DNA from: Certhia americana
Taxonomy: Eukaryota; Chordata; Aves; Passeriformes; Certhiidae
DNA: 64,000 bases
Assembly: GCA_018697195.1 (NCBI GenBank)
Contig: JAGMWU010000028.1
Span: 4,569,364 to 4,633,363 of the forward strand
Direction of reading: 5' to 3'
Shown here piece by piece: positions 12,113 to 59,929 of the stretch. The notes under the pieces were generated by a model. That model saw only the letters and a list, made by a program, of their open reading frames with translations. It had not been told where the DNA came from and made no database searches. Position 1 is the first letter of the stretch, and every line of letters starts with the position of its first letter. The position numbers were made by a program, and so were the translations under genes.

Positions 12113-13949
12113 CCTGTGCTGTCAGCCTCTGTCAGCCTGGCAAGCTGGGCTTATTTAGAACATAAATTTCAGGAAGATTATGGCAGTAAATCCCTGGAAT
12201 GAGCATTAGGCTGGGATTAGACCCATTTCAATTCCTCACCCTGACTCAAAGAGTTAATCCTACCTCCCCCAGGTCAGATTGGCTGCTGTTGGTCCAGGGC
12301 TATCAGAAGGTTCAAGCTGGCCTTTGCCTGAATGTTAATGATCAATATTAACACATCCTTTCTCTGAGAGCAGATGAAAAACTGCTGCTTTTAGGGTCTC
12401 ATTTCAGCCTTCTGTGCCATGGACACCTCTGTCAGTATCAGTGCATAATTCATTTTTAAAGAACTGCACTTTCTCTGAAATAAAGGCAAATAAAGTGTTG
12501 GTGTCAGAACCCAGAAGAGAGATTAAAATTTGTCATTGGTTATAAAGTGCTGCAGATTCCTGGGAAGCCTTTGCTCTCACATCCCCCCCAGCCACTGCGG
12601 CTCAGGGAAGCAGGAGGAGCCCTTTGACATTTAATCCCAGCAGGTTCCAGGTGGCATTCAGGGTTTCCAGAGCAGGACAAGGCTTTGGCCATTGATCCCC
12701 AGCTCCAGCAGCCATGAAATGAGGGATCTTTAGATCTGAAACATCCTCTGTCCACACAGCATATGGCTTCATCTCAGCACCATTTCCACCAGGAAAGGAG
12801 AGGGGGTTGGATAAAAGGCTCTGGATAAATTCCATGTGTCTGCACAGTGAGAGACTGAACACATCCATCTGCAGCCACCTTCCAGTAACACCTGGCAGGG
12901 AGGGCAGGAGGTCCCAAGCCCCAACATTCCTTGGAATTAACCCAGGCTTTAAACCATGAGTGTGTTCATGGAAACCAAAAAGCAAAGCAGAATATCCTTA
13001 ATCTCAACTCTCTTGAAGAACCACTCTAAGTTGCTGTCTGTAATGGGAAATAAGGAGTTATATGCTGGGGTTTTTCCCCCACCCCCCAGTGTGCTAACAA
13101 AGTATTTGCTGTATTCTGGTTATTTTTATCTCTCCCAGTGGAAATACAAGTAATAAAAATAGCAGTATTTTATAACAGGGAAAACAAAACCTATGGTGCA
13201 CAATTGTGCCTTGGAGAGAAAACGCTGTAATGTTTTCATTTCAGGAGAATATTAACATGTGAAAAGAAACCTGAGAGCTCCTTGATTAACCTGCTCCAGC
13301 AATCTCCAGAGAGAAACACAGATATGCAGGAGCTGCTTTTCATGGGCTGGTGCAACACCCTCAAGGAGCCAAGCCTTTGACCAAGTCCCCTTATCCCATC
13401 TCTCCTGCTCTCCCAGGGACCTTCCAGCCCTTGGGAATGTGGTGTGGGTCACAGCCATTCCCAGCTCATCCCATCCAATCATCCCAAACCTCTTTCACAA
13501 GAGCCACAGCCAGCAATCCAAGTGTTTTTTTCCTGGTTAGAGACGTGTGGATGTGTGTGGAGGAGCTGTTTACACATCCAGCTCACCCTCAGAGCATCCT
13601 TGCAGGGAGCTCCCCTGGGAGCCCAGAGCTGCACTTGCAGTGCTCCTATTAATAAAAAGAAAAAAGAGAAAGCCCTTGTCAATCACTTCACTACTTAATA
13701 ATCTCCTTCCACAGGTGACAACAGACAGAATCCTAAATGACAGATGTGCTGGCAATCATGTCCCCAAGGACCCTCATGGAGAAATAACCGGGTTCAGCTG
13801 AGCCATGTAGCACGTGGGCCTTTCCCAGCTTTGGTTTCTGCTGCATCTTCTTTCCCAGAGCTCCATATCCCCCAGAAGAGGAGCATCAGTCTGGAATAAG
13901 GGTGTCCTTGCCAGCTGCCCATGGGCAGAGCAGGAGAACCCACAACAAT
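12113..13949. other. intergenic spacer, part 2
   Basis: Ordinary intergenic sequence. A C-run at about 13077-13088 and a T-rich stretch near 13130 are the only simple repeats. No gene seen. Confidence 0.4.
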
Positions 13950-14075
13950 GGGATGGTTTGGGAGGGAAGGGCCCTTAAAGCTCCCCCAGTGCCACCCCTG
14001 CCATGGGCAGGGACACTTTCCACTGCCCCAGGTTGCTCCAAGCCCCATCCAGCCTGGCCTTGAGCATTTCCAGAA
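13950..14075 (-). mobile_element. CR1 LINE 3' fragment
   Basis: GGGATGGTTTGGGAGGGAAG, then CTGCCATGGGCAGGGACACT and CCATCCAGCCTGGCCTTGAG, gives the antisense CR1 3' region. It is 5'-truncated after about 125 bases. Confidence 0.85.
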
Positions 14076-14427
14076 GAAAATGTACAAAATTTACAGGCTG
14101 CTTTACCAAACACAGAGGTTCCAAGCTATGAGGACTCACCCTGGAGAAAAGGCTGGGATGGTGGGCAAAGGGATGGTGTAGGGGGACTCCTTGTGGGCTG
14201 TTGGCTGCTCCTGCCAGCATCACATCCCAGGGCCAAAAGAGCTCACTGGATCTTTTTTTTAAAGTATCTTTACTTACTGATACCATTATTTCTCAAGGCT
14301 CTAAATGACAAGAGACAAGGACAGCCTGCTGTTAGCTTTGACAGAAAGTTGTTTGCTGAGTTTATCTGCTGAGGTGACAGTCACACCCCCTCCCAGCACT
14401 GCCCCCAGAACACAGCACCCAGGGCAT

Positions 14428-14492
14428 GACTGCAGGGGATGCACTCTAAGGTGCCTTCAACCCAAACCACTCTGTGGTTCTGTGACTGTGAG
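14428..14492 (+). mobile_element. short CR1 3'-end remnant
   Basis: GATGCACTCTAAGGTGCCTT followed by CAACCCAAACCACTCTGTGG and TTCTGTGACTGTGAG matches the last 60 bases of CR1, including the start of its NATTCTGTG-type tail. Confidence 0.75.
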
Positions 14493-15841
14493 AACTCAGG
14501 AATGTACAGGAAAGAACATTGCTCAGTCAAAAGGAAGAAGTAACCCATCAGGTAACTCAGGATACAGGTCTTGATTTGAATGAAGCTCTGTCATCTTACA
14601 AATATGACCCCCACAAATGACATTTCAGCCATGATCCTGCAGCCAGAAATCCTTCCTGTGAAGCCACTTGCTGCACCCATCACCCAGGAAAGGCAAGAAG
14701 GAACCACAGGGCAGGACAGAGTCTCCAGACCCAGCAGTGTAACTGAATTACTTCCCACAGAATTTAGTTTTCAACAGCCAGCAGCAAATAAGATGGCCTG
14801 GCACACTGCTCAGCCACTAGAAGGAACCTGGGTCTGTATCTGGAGGAGAATTAGGCTGATTATAACTGGGCAGAAGAGTAAACTGGTTTGACATGTCCAC
14901 AGTCACCCCCTGAACCAGCAGCACACCAGGCACCAGATCTCCTGCTGGGAAAGGGAACTGGGAAAAGGAGGAGTTAAAAAAGGCCAGGCTGGGCTCTGGA
15001 CACCTAACTGGGAAAGAGAGCTCCCAGACAGCACAGTGGAGGATTGAATGCTGACTACACACTCTGATTAATCAGGTTTTCCAGAGGGCAGCAGTGCATT
15101 GCACAAGGCTGGTAAAACCAGGAAAATGATGCAACTTCATCAGGAGGCCCAGACCACACACAGGTACCCACAGCCCCATCAGCTCTTCCAGTGAGTAACG
15201 AAGGAAGAGCCAAAATGTCTCAGTATTTGCAGTTTTGGCTCTGCCTGTTCCTTAACTCAGTCCAGGTGGTTTCTTTCTATTCAGTGCAGGGCAGCAGGAC
15301 AGGAGATGGACACAAGGAAAGTCCAGCCCCACATTTTATTAACACTCGGTGTCCTGAGCTCCAAGCAGGATCAACACACCCAACATCCATTGCAGGGCCT
15401 GATTTTTCCCAAAAATCCAGAGACACCCAGCAGGCTGAGAGCTCCCCAGCCCTCAGCTCTGCTCAGCACCAAGGACACAGCCCCAAGAGGAGCCTCAGAT
15501 CCACCTGCAGGTGGGCTCAGACCTCAGAGCTAATCTGTGCAGCAGCAGCAGTGACTGCCCTGCGTACCTGCTCTGCTCATGGAAAGGATCCCAAACCAAA
15601 ACTCTGAGAGACAGAAAGTGGCTGAGGAGCATCTCCTTCCTGGACAGGTCTCATCAGTGCAGAGAGCACCCAGGGCTGCACTGACTGGCTCAAGAGAGAA
15701 GGCCAGGAGAAGATTTCAAATGAGAAGTTCCTTGGTGGTGCTCAGCCTGGAGGAGACCGAGGAGAGAACTCATTGCAGTTACAGCTCCCTCGGGGGGGGG
15801 GAAGAGGAGGAGCAGATGCTGCTCTCTGTGACAGGAACCAG

Positions 15842-16176
15842 GGAAGGGCTGGAGCTGTGTCAGGAAAGTTGAGGTTGGATATCAGGGAAGATTCCTCCCC
15901 AGAGGGTGCTGGACACTGCCCAGGCTCCCCAGGGAATGGGCACAGCTCCAAGGCTGCCAGAGCTGCAGGAGAGTTTGGACAATGCTCCCAGGGATGGCCA
16001 GGGTGGGATTTGGGGGTGTCTGTGCAAGGCCAAGAGTTGGACTGGATGGTCTTTGTGGATCCCCTCCCATCCAGGATATCCTGTGAATCTGTGATTCTGT
16101 GGTTCTGTGATTCTGTGTTTCTGTTCTTCTGTGATTTTATGATTTTGTGATTCTATGGTTCTGTTCTTTGGCACTA
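15842..16176 (+). mobile_element. CR1 LINE 3' fragment with long ATTCTGTG tail
   Basis: Same subfamily as the copy at 11843: GTGCTGGACACTGCCCAGGC, GGGATGGCCAGGGTGGGATT, then TTGGACTGGATGGTCTTTGT. It ends in an unusually long and drifting 8-bp tail (TGATTCTGTGGTTCTGTGAT and variants, about 16080-16176). The CR1 family ends in such an 8-mer repeat rather than poly-A, and here it has expanded into a microsatellite. Confidence 0.9.
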
Positions 16177-16753
16177 CCTGGTGACATGCCCACACAAGAG
16201 GTTTTTCACTGTGAACGGTTCATTTTCACCCATCGGAGGCAGGGGACAAACCTGGTGACCTCCGTGGAGCTCCAGCAGCCCCATGTGCCCTGCGGTGACA
16301 GCGGCGAGGAGGGGACAGAGGGGCTGCTGTCACATCCCACCCTGCCCCTCCTCAGCTCATGGCTCACGGAGCTGCCCGGGGCAGGGGGCAGGGAGGGATG
16401 GATCCCCCAGCACAGACATTGCCAGCTTTCCCCGGGCAGGGCTCAGCTCTGCTCGCACACCCGGAGCCCCCTGAGGCAGAGAAATGAGCGAGCCTGACGC
16501 CCCAGGTCTGCACATCCCACCCCAGCAGGGCCCTGTCAGTGCTGGCAGATGCTGCAGAGCAGAGCCCTTCACTCTGGGGAAATCTCTCTCTCTTCCCAAA
16601 GCTCCTTCCCGGGCGGTCCATGGGCTGCCCCTGCTCTGCCGGGGGATCTCTGAGCTCCACAGGTGACTCCGCCGGTCCCTCCCCACCTGCAGAACCCAAA
16701 GCCGAGAGTTTCCTCCCCAAAAAAGCTGCTGCCCCTCGTGCTGTGTTAACAGC
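16177..16753. other. GC-rich intergenic block
   Basis: GC-rich with moderate CpG density and several open frames on both strands, none with a recognisable product or good splice junctions. It could be an orphan CpG island or regulatory block in the SYT6-TRIM33 spacer. Confidence 0.35.
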
Positions 16754-16765
16754 ACCATCTGGTGA
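16754..16765 (-). promoter_or_regulatory. CTCF-like motif
   Basis: ACCATCTGGTGA matches the CTCF core written as GCCMYCTRSTGG at 10 of 12 positions. It lies in the GC-rich block between the SYT6 promoter and the TRIM33 3' end, a reasonable place for an insulator. A 10/12 match is weak on its own. Confidence 0.3.
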
Positions 16766-17203
16766 CGCGATCCGGGACGGAGATTTTAAGGAATGAGCAG
16801 TTAATTCACGGGTTCTTGGCAGGATGCAGCACGAATCCCACGCCTTCGAGCAGGGGCGAGGGCTTGGTTATCCAGAGCTCTCCACGCTTCCCACCCCATC
16901 CCCGAACCACCGGCACCAGATGATCTGTCTTCATTTAGGAAGCAGAATTCACCCTGAGCTCGGGCCCTGCTGCCAGCACTGCTTGCTGCAGCATCCTCTG
17001 GAATGGTTTAGTGCAAATAGAGAGGATAGGGGATGTGCCTGGAGGCACAAACTTCGAAAGGAAACAAGAGTTTGGAATTTTGCACCTCGTTCTGCAGTCA
17101 GCAGCAAACCCCCTGTCAGATCCAGGGCACAGACCGTGTTGCTGTGCCTGGTGGCAGCTCCAGAACTGCATCAAACAGGGCTCCAAAAGAAAATTCCAAA
17201 TGA

Positions 17204-17204
<1 letters not shown>

Positions 17205-17257
<53 letters not shown>

Positions 17258-17273
17258 TTTGGTGTGTGTGTGG
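17205..17273 (+). repeat. (TG)n microsatellite
   Basis: About 26 uninterrupted TG units (17205-17257), then GTTTGG and a further short TG run. The Cys-Val repeat peptides it would encode are not genes. Confidence 0.97.
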
Positions 17274-17704
17274 TCATGGGTGTGTGTTGGTGTGCACGGG
17301 GTGGTGTTGTGTCAGGCACTTTCAGAGCTCTCCTACTCTCTCTCTCCGTCAGAGGAAAAATATCTGAAAAAGATGCGACCATGCAGATCCCCCTGTCCAC
17401 AGCACAGCCCAAAGGTGAATCCCAGCCCCATTTCCACAGTGGTGGAAATCCTCAAAAGATGTGATTTCCAGACACTTCTGAGCAATTCTTCCATCACAAA
17501 AGGATTTTGATTTTGCCTCTGATATACGAGACAAAAAAGTAGAGGTACTCTCACCCAGGTGGTTGCTGGACAGCTTTAGTTGGGGTCCTGCCCAGTCTCA
17601 GGGATTGTGTCTGGGGCCCTGAGGGAGGGCAGGGGCTGAGCTGCACAAACAGCAGCAAGTTCTGCCCCTGGGCAGTGCTGGGGGTGCAAAAAGGGCCAGG
17701 CAGC

Positions 17705-17840
17705 AGATCACAGAATCCCTAAACTGCTTGGTTTTGAAAGAACCTGAAAGCTCATCCCATTCCTCCCCCTGCCATGGGCAGGGACACCTTCCACTGTGCC
17801 AGGCTGCTCCTGTCCAGCCTGGCTTTGGGCACCACCAGGG
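17705..17840 (-). mobile_element. CR1 LINE 3' fragment
   Basis: Antisense order: ATCACAGAATCCCTAAACTG, then CTGCCATGGGCAGGGACACC and GTCCAGCCTGGCTTTGGGCA. It is truncated within the CACTGCCAGGG region. Confidence 0.85.
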
Positions 17841-18407
17841 GTGGAAGAAGAGCATCAGTGCCAGGATGAAGAGCAGATCCAGCCCTGCACATCCTGCCTG
17901 TTCCTTGGGGAACAGCACCCCCAGCACCCCCAGCCACTGTGACCCAATCTTGGGCCATCTGCTCGCTGACGTTCTGTGCTAAACGTGCTCATCTCTGATG
18001 TGCTAATGAGAGGAGCAGGAATTTATATCCCTGGATTTAAACTCTGCTAATTTGGCAAATATTATCCCAGTTCCTAAGCATTAACCCAAGTGGAGATCAG
18101 CCAGCACTGTGCTGCAGCCCACGGGAAGCAGTGGAGGCAATTTGGCAAAGAGCAGTTTGCTCAGTGTTGGTGGAGCAGATTGAGCAGAACAAAGCACTTA
18201 AGGCTGAGCAAAGGACACAGGAACAGTCAGGAGTGCAGCTCAGCCCCTGTGAGCCTGTTCAGGCACTGGGGTGACCCAGACCTCACATGGGGAGGGAGAT
18301 CAATAAGGGGAAGGAAGGCCAGTGCTCTGGAGAAGATCCAGACTCATCATCTCGACCCTCAGACAGCAGTAACTCCAAAATCATCTGTGTCTACAGAGAT
18401 ATCCACA

Positions 18408-18545
18408 CTCCTGGAAGTGCCCAAGGCCAGGCAGGATGGGGATTGAAGCAACCTGGACAGTGGAAAGTGTCTCTGCCATGGCAGGGGTGGAACTGGATGA
18501 GTTTAAAGTCTCTTGCAACCCAAACCATTCTGGGATTCTGTAACA
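18408..18545 (+). mobile_element. CR1 LINE 3' fragment
   Basis: CTCCTGGAAGTGCCCAAGGC through CTGCCATGGCAGGGGTGGAA and AACCCAAACCATTCTGGGAT, ending ATTCTGTAA. Sense orientation, 5'-truncated. Confidence 0.85.
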
Positions 18546-19874
18546 GATGTGAATTCTACAATGGCAGCAAGGGGTTGAACAATTTTGCAGCCATTTCTAA
18601 TCCTTAGTAGGATTTCAAGGTGGGATTTTTCACCCTGTGCTGAAATGAAAATTGGCAAATGCGTGATGGGGTGAGCAGCTCAGTGTCACTGGAGCAAGCC
18701 AGGCGAGTTAATTAAAGCCAGGAGAGTTAAACCCAGGGCATTAAGAGAAAGAAAATCCAAGCAAGCCTGAGCGGAGTCAAACAGAGGAGCTGCAAATGCC
18801 AGATGCCAGCCCAGCCACAAAGGCCAGCACCAACGACCCAAAGAGCTGCAGCAGATGGGCTGGGGAGCTGGGAATGCCCTGCACACAGCCAGGCAGCACC
18901 TGGCAAAGAGCAACAAAACCCCTCTGAGAGCTCCTGGCTGCTCTCTGCTCCCCGGGGGAGGCTGGGCAGGGCACTGAGCACAGGCAGAGCCAGCAGCTCA
19001 GTGCTGCCAGTGCTTGGGCTGCAAGTGCAATGGTTTAGGTGCAAATCACCTGTTCCCCTGGGCAGGGAGCAGAGAATGCAGGTGTTCTTTGTTGGAGCAG
19101 GAACAGAAGCTTCAGTGAAGCTCACTGGACCTTTTGCTCTCATCAAGGAGCTTCTGTGATGCTCAGCCAGCGTGGGCACTCAAAGAATAAACAAACAGTG
19201 AGAGAAAAATTGGGGTTTGTTATGAGCCACAGCCTGAAGGGAGCTACTGGTACGTAACAGACCTGCATGGATCAGAGCCTTCACCTGGGTTTGGAAGTTC
19301 AGACACACCCCCAGGCTGGGAGAAATTCCCAGAGCTATTCCAAGGGAATTTTAGCTGAGGTGCAAACTCCCTCCCCTGCCTTCTGGCAGGTCTGTGCTCA
19401 GCTGGGGCACTGCAGGAGCTGCAATCATTCCATGGCTCCTGTCAGAACCAGCCAAGTCCCTGCCCCAGCTGCAGAGCCACAGCCCCCGACCTGCAGAGCT
19501 CAGCTCTGCCTCTGGTTCTGAGCTGGAAAGTCAGGACAGTGCTCCAGGAACAACATCCACAGGAAAAATGGGATTTACCAGTGGTGGGGAGCAGCTCAAG
19601 GCACTTCCACCAAACTGCAGCTCCAGGTGAGGGAACACAGCAAAATTCCAGGTGTGCAGCTTTTTCACTGTGTGCAAAAGGTCCAGAGACCTCCAAACCC
19701 CTGCGTTTCATGCCCAGGTGTGGATAAACGTGACAAATCATTTTCTGTAGCCTCAGCTGGGCTCACCTGGGCTCCTGAAGCCCAAATTTCACCCCATTTC
19801 CACACTGCAGGAGTTGTCAGGAAAGTCTTTTGTCAGGTGTGGATCCCTATCTGGTGATGTGCAAGAAAGAAACT
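18546..19874. other. intergenic spacer next to the TRIM33 3' end
   Basis: The last GC-richer block before composition drops sharply at about 19,860. It has open frames on both strands up to 150 codons without homology or splice support. No gene or repeat recognised. Confidence 0.4.
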
Positions 19875-22800
19875 CAAATTGAAAGAATGATTTTTCTAAT
19901 TTAATAGAAATAACCAACCAAAATGGGTTCCAAACAATGCTTTAAACTGAGCTAATACAACTTCTACAGCACATTCCAGAGCACTTAACAAGAAATATTT
20001 ACAGGCAGCTAAAGTATTAAATAACCAGGGAAAGAAAAAAATCTGGGTTTTAATTACACACCAGCAAAAAAACCACAGGAACAGAACAATTAGAAACAAT
20101 AACTTCTTTTTTTAAAAAAAAAAAAAGTTAAATAGAATGATTCAGATAATACAATATCACAGAAACAGCACTTGGTTTTTTTTTGAAGAATCATATTAAA
20201 AGATGAGGCAAGTTTATTATGTGCAAAATGAGCCAGTTCCAGTACTGGAAGCAGGAAATAATTGAAGAATCAAAGAATGCCATGATTTAACCCCTCCAGG
20301 AGAATGTTTACATGTAAAACAAGCTTTGCACTGCACAAATCTGTATGGGATTATTTACATGTGTCCTGGTGTTCTGAGCCTAAAAATCCCCCATTGCAGG
20401 TGAGCACAGATGTGCCAGGGGAGCTCACTCCAGACTGAATCCTGCCAAAGTCCAGCTTACAAAACATTCCAGTGCCTCTCTTTGTAGAAATTCCATAAAT
20501 TCTAAAGACACAGCAGCCTCGAGCTGTGGTTTCACTCAACAGAAAAGGCCCAAACTGCATTTCATACATTTCATAAGTCCACTTATAATAAAGGTTCCCA
20601 AATTAACTGCAATTTTGGAAAGCTGATTCAATCCTGATACATTGGATAGCACAGAAAAAAGGATCCCCATAAGCCAAGTCAAATGGAAGAGTTTCTGCAC
20701 ACACACTTTGAGAAGACAAAATAAATCACTATACCCAAAGATACAATCCATATGTGCCATCTGTGTAAACTGTGGCATTTACATTTTTATTTTTAAAAAG
20801 TACCTCCTTTATTTGCTCAAACAGCTACTTAAAAAAATATGGAACTTTCCCAATTTTTTTTTAAAATAAAATGCCACACTCTATACTGTCAGGAACTGCT
20901 GCACTCTTTGTTTTTAAAAGCTAGGCTTGAAATTTGCATACAAACTTCCCTATAAAATCGTTATCCACAGGAAAGGATTCCTGTCATGTTGACAGGCAGC
21001 TGACAAAGCAGTTTTATTGCTTTTTTTTCTGAGGAAGAGAGTGAGAAAAACAAGGAAAAGCCAACTGGGAAAAGCCAATTCCCAGTACACCACACACATG
21101 GCTTCAAAATACCTTAACTTTTCCAGGTCAGCCAAACCCAGGTGATAAAACAGAAATTTGGGCTCATTTTAAGGACTTTTCCAGTAGCTTGAAATGTTTG
21201 ATCCAGCATGAAGTGTCACAGTGAAGTGCCAGATCCCACACAGAGGAACAACCTCCACACTTAACTGGGCATTTCTGTTTGCAGAAGTTGGGGGAAGCCC
21301 CTTTTTTGGATAATAACTCTGTGTGATTGTGCTCTAGGCCACTTAATTCCAGGGCACAGCTACATAAAAGCCCTGAGCCCATCTAGCTGCTGAATTCCCA
21401 CTGATCACCAGGAATTCCATGGCAGGACAGCTGCTGGGGTCAGAGCAGCTCACACTGGGCACTTTGCACTCTCATTTCAGAAGCAAATTGCCTTTTCCTT
21501 CTCTGGATTTAAATTTCAGGGGCAACAAATTTTCTCAGCCAAAATGGAGACAGAAATTTTGGGGAGTATTTTCAATGAGAGCAGAGTTGCACCAAGTGCC
21601 AGATTCCTCCTTCCATCCCTTGGGATCACAATTTCACAGGATTTCCTGAACTGTGCTCTGATTCCCCAGGTAAAAGCACTCACACACTGCACACCCAGCA
21701 GCTGGCAAGGAGGAGCTGCCCAGAGAATTAGTGGCTCATTAGTATAAACCCAGTAATTTGCTCCAGAATGAGTTACAAACAGTGAGGCACCAAAACTTGA
21801 TCCACTGAGCAAACCCTTCCCTGTTCTGTGATGAACACTCAGACTGCAGGAGCAGGGAAGGGATCAGCAGAGTTTATCTACCCTTTCAAACAATTTCAAA
21901 TAGAACTTTGCTGCTTTCAAAGCAATCACTGAATTGCTGCTTTGGGAGTTCAAAAATGAAGGGGAAGAAGAAGAAGACAAAGAAGAGAATGTTTTGTTTC
22001 CTTGCATAAAAGAAACACTTGAGATTTCTTGCACACATTCAAAATTCCACAGAATCCTGCTGAGCCCTTGGGGAATGGATGGGAGCAGTTCTGGGGGGTC
22101 AGTGGGGTCTGTGCAAGGGAAGAACTTGGGCTCAGTCCAAGCTCAGCTGCACTCCTGGCGTGCAGGAGATGCTGAGCACGAGCTGGACGAGTTCTCCCCC
22201 TGCAGTGAAGGCTTGGAGAGGCCACCTCAAAGGAAAGGCTGTCCCAAAACACTGGGAACTTCTCTGGGGTATGGGTGGGGAGCAGAGGGTCCTGTTCCTG
22301 CAGCAGCTGGGGGGCACAAGGCTCCCTGGAGGGTCTGGGGTGAGCCCTTGCCCCTGGGATCCCCCCATGCCCTTCCTGTTCTCTGCCTCCTCCCCAGGGT
22401 CTCTGCAGGATCCAATCCCCTGCTGCTGCTCAGGGATGAGCTCAGAAGGTGAGGCCTGAAAGTACCAAAGTGCCATAAAAACAGGAGCCCCCGAGTGAAG
22501 AGAGTTCACAGAATCTTATTTTCATGATAATTTTAATAATATTCCTTTTGCAAAATGAAGCTGAGAAACTAGAAATGCATAAATAGGCAATACACAGAGC
22601 CATGAAATGATCCCTTGTCACTACCAGTGTCCTATTCACACATCAGCTTTTCCACAGGCAAAGTTGTTGCTCTTTGTCAATTTAATACGTTGAAGTGGAA
22701 TTTCCTTTTCCTTTCACATACAAACTGGTAAAAAATAAATTTTAAACAGCACTGTTAACATCTGCGAAGTTAAAAAAAACAACCACCCGGTTTTGAGTTT

Positions 22801-24565
22801 GAAGTGTAACATTTGAGTAAAGAAGTGAGCTGGAAGTTACAAACATCTTCAGTCTCCTCATTTATTGCAAGAGGGAGAATCCCAAGGTATACAGACCCGG
22901 TTCTTATAAAAGAAACCAAATCTGCAGTGATTTGCATAAAAACTGCTGAGAGCATTTCTCACTCTGCTATTGTGCTAAAGTATTTCTCTTTACCATGATG
23001 GTAAAGCGTGTACAATGTCAGAGGAATTGCTATGCTGAGTACCTCAATCCCCCAGGGATCTCCCACAGGATTGCTGGATCCACACAAATTGTGGCAAATG
23101 GCAAACTCTTCAACTTCCTTTAACAAGATCAATATGAAGGCCAGAAATTGCATTTATTTCTAGTACTGACTTGTGTCAGTAAAGAAAACAACTTCTCAAG
23201 CTGTAACTCCTTGTGATTCCATGATTTCTAACCAGGAATGCTGGGCTGGAGGCAGTGCAGAGGAGCCTCAGGGGTTACTGAGGGAATGAGGAAATTGTTC
23301 TGTTCTCACTCTTGGATCAGAAACCACTCAAGGCCAAACCCTGTGCAAATGCTTTGTTCAATGGATGGACAGGCAACCCAAACTCAGACTGATTCCAATC
23401 TCCCTGCACATTTCCCTCACAAGCTGCTTCTGAAGAAAGTTCTAAGTACTCTAAGAAAAATAAGACAGAACCTCAAAATGAATGCAATGTTAGAAATAGC
23501 ATATATTACAAATCTTTTCTTGATAGGAACAATCAATAAGAATACATATTAGCTTAAAAACAGTTCAGCAAATGTTGCTGACCTGCAAGAAATCTCAATT
23601 CACTATTTACAAATAAGACAAAGTGAATACAGGAAATTTTACACATTTGGTAGTTAATAGGTTATTGTTTGCCGAGTGGTCTATTAGAAACTGATATTTA
23701 GGAAGACTGGAAAAACACCCCAACCAGTTATTACCTCTTCAGTCTATATTTTAAGTACAGAAAACTAGAGAATGAATACTGGAGAGAACATTCTGCCTCG
23801 TCAGGGGTCAGGGACAGATGACAACGCTGAGACTTCTGCATGGATGCCATTAAAATGTTCTGGGTACAGGACTTTAATAAATACACCTTGTCCTACTGAA
23901 AGGGATTGGAGCCACCAGCTTAGCCTTTCATCTGCCAAAAAACTCACATTCCTGCACTCGCCCATTCAGAACAGTTTAATGATTTTTCTTTCTTCTTCCT
24001 TTTGCTATACATGAAATGGAGTAAAGAAAGCAAAATGTCAACAGTTGGATTGACACAAAAGATCAGTTATTCACAATTCTGCTTCAATGAGATGATCAAA
24101 GCAACGACCAACACACACTTGAGTGGACACAGAGGGGATTTCAGGAGCTCTGCTCACAGGTTACACTGCAGTGTAATGCCAGTCAGTCACTGAGCGGGGC
24201 CAGTCCTGCAGATGTGTCACTACACAGTCTTATCTGTGCATGGAACACCTCCTGTCAAATCTGCTTCTCTTCAACATTCCTCCACCTCTGTCTATGAGAC
24301 CAGGATGAGTGTGTCCCCTCCATCAGGAAAAGAAAGAATATAGCAAGTAATCAAGGAAAAAAAAAAAATACAAACCACCAAAAATTTACAATACAGGTTT
24401 TTTTCCCCTTTTGATGCGAATGTTTTTCTGTACAAGTGTTTTTTGTTATCTAATACTGTTTAAAAAGCTATCAGCTTCTTCAAGATGGCCACTGTAGGCA
24501 TGATAATATTCCAGGAACACTTAAATAACAGTTTTTACAATAAATTTTAGGTCCATATCATTAGA
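19875..24565 (-). other. TRIM33: TRIM33 3' untranslated region (inferred)
   Basis: Sequence following the TRIM33 stop is uniformly AT-rich, contains no CR1 or LTR insertion, and ends at a sharp change to GC-richer DNA near 19,860. That is about 4.7 kb, similar to the long 3' UTR of mammalian TRIM33. Minus-strand poly-A signals occur inside it (AATAAA at about 20213, 20810 and 21012), so shorter forms are likely. The distal end is set by an ATTAAA (see next entry). The extent is inferred from composition and the absence of repeats, not from transcripts. Confidence 0.6.
19900..19905 (-). terminator. TRIM33: candidate distal TRIM33 poly-A signal ATTAAA
   Basis: On the minus strand ATTAAA lies about 20-25 bases before the composition boundary at 19,860-19,880, giving plausible spacing for cleavage. 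More canonical AATAAA signals occur further 5', for example at about 20213, and could be used instead. Confidence 0.35.
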
Positions 24566-59630
<35,065 letters not shown>

Positions 59631-59929
59631 GTTTACTCCTTTGAACCCGACCCGCTCCGCGCACGCTCCGCGCAACGCGTCACGCGGCGGGACCAGAGGG
59701 CAGGGACGGCCGCCGCACGCGCGCGCGCTCCCGTGGCAACGGCGCGGGGGGGCCGGGAGGCGGACCATGAAGTCATGAGGAGGCAGGGCTCCACGTGGCG
59801 TGTTGGACCTGGGCACCAGGCGTGAGAGTCTATCATAGAGGCGGTGAAGGCCGCAGTCACTCCCAGATGTAAATGGTAAGTAGCGTCAGGGGTCATGGCC
59901 CCCCCCACGCACCCGAGAAGCCACTCCGC

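Noticed and set aside
16824..17510. A 228-codon plus-strand open frame with a Cys-Val run
   Set aside because: Its middle is the TG microsatellite and the flanks have no homology.
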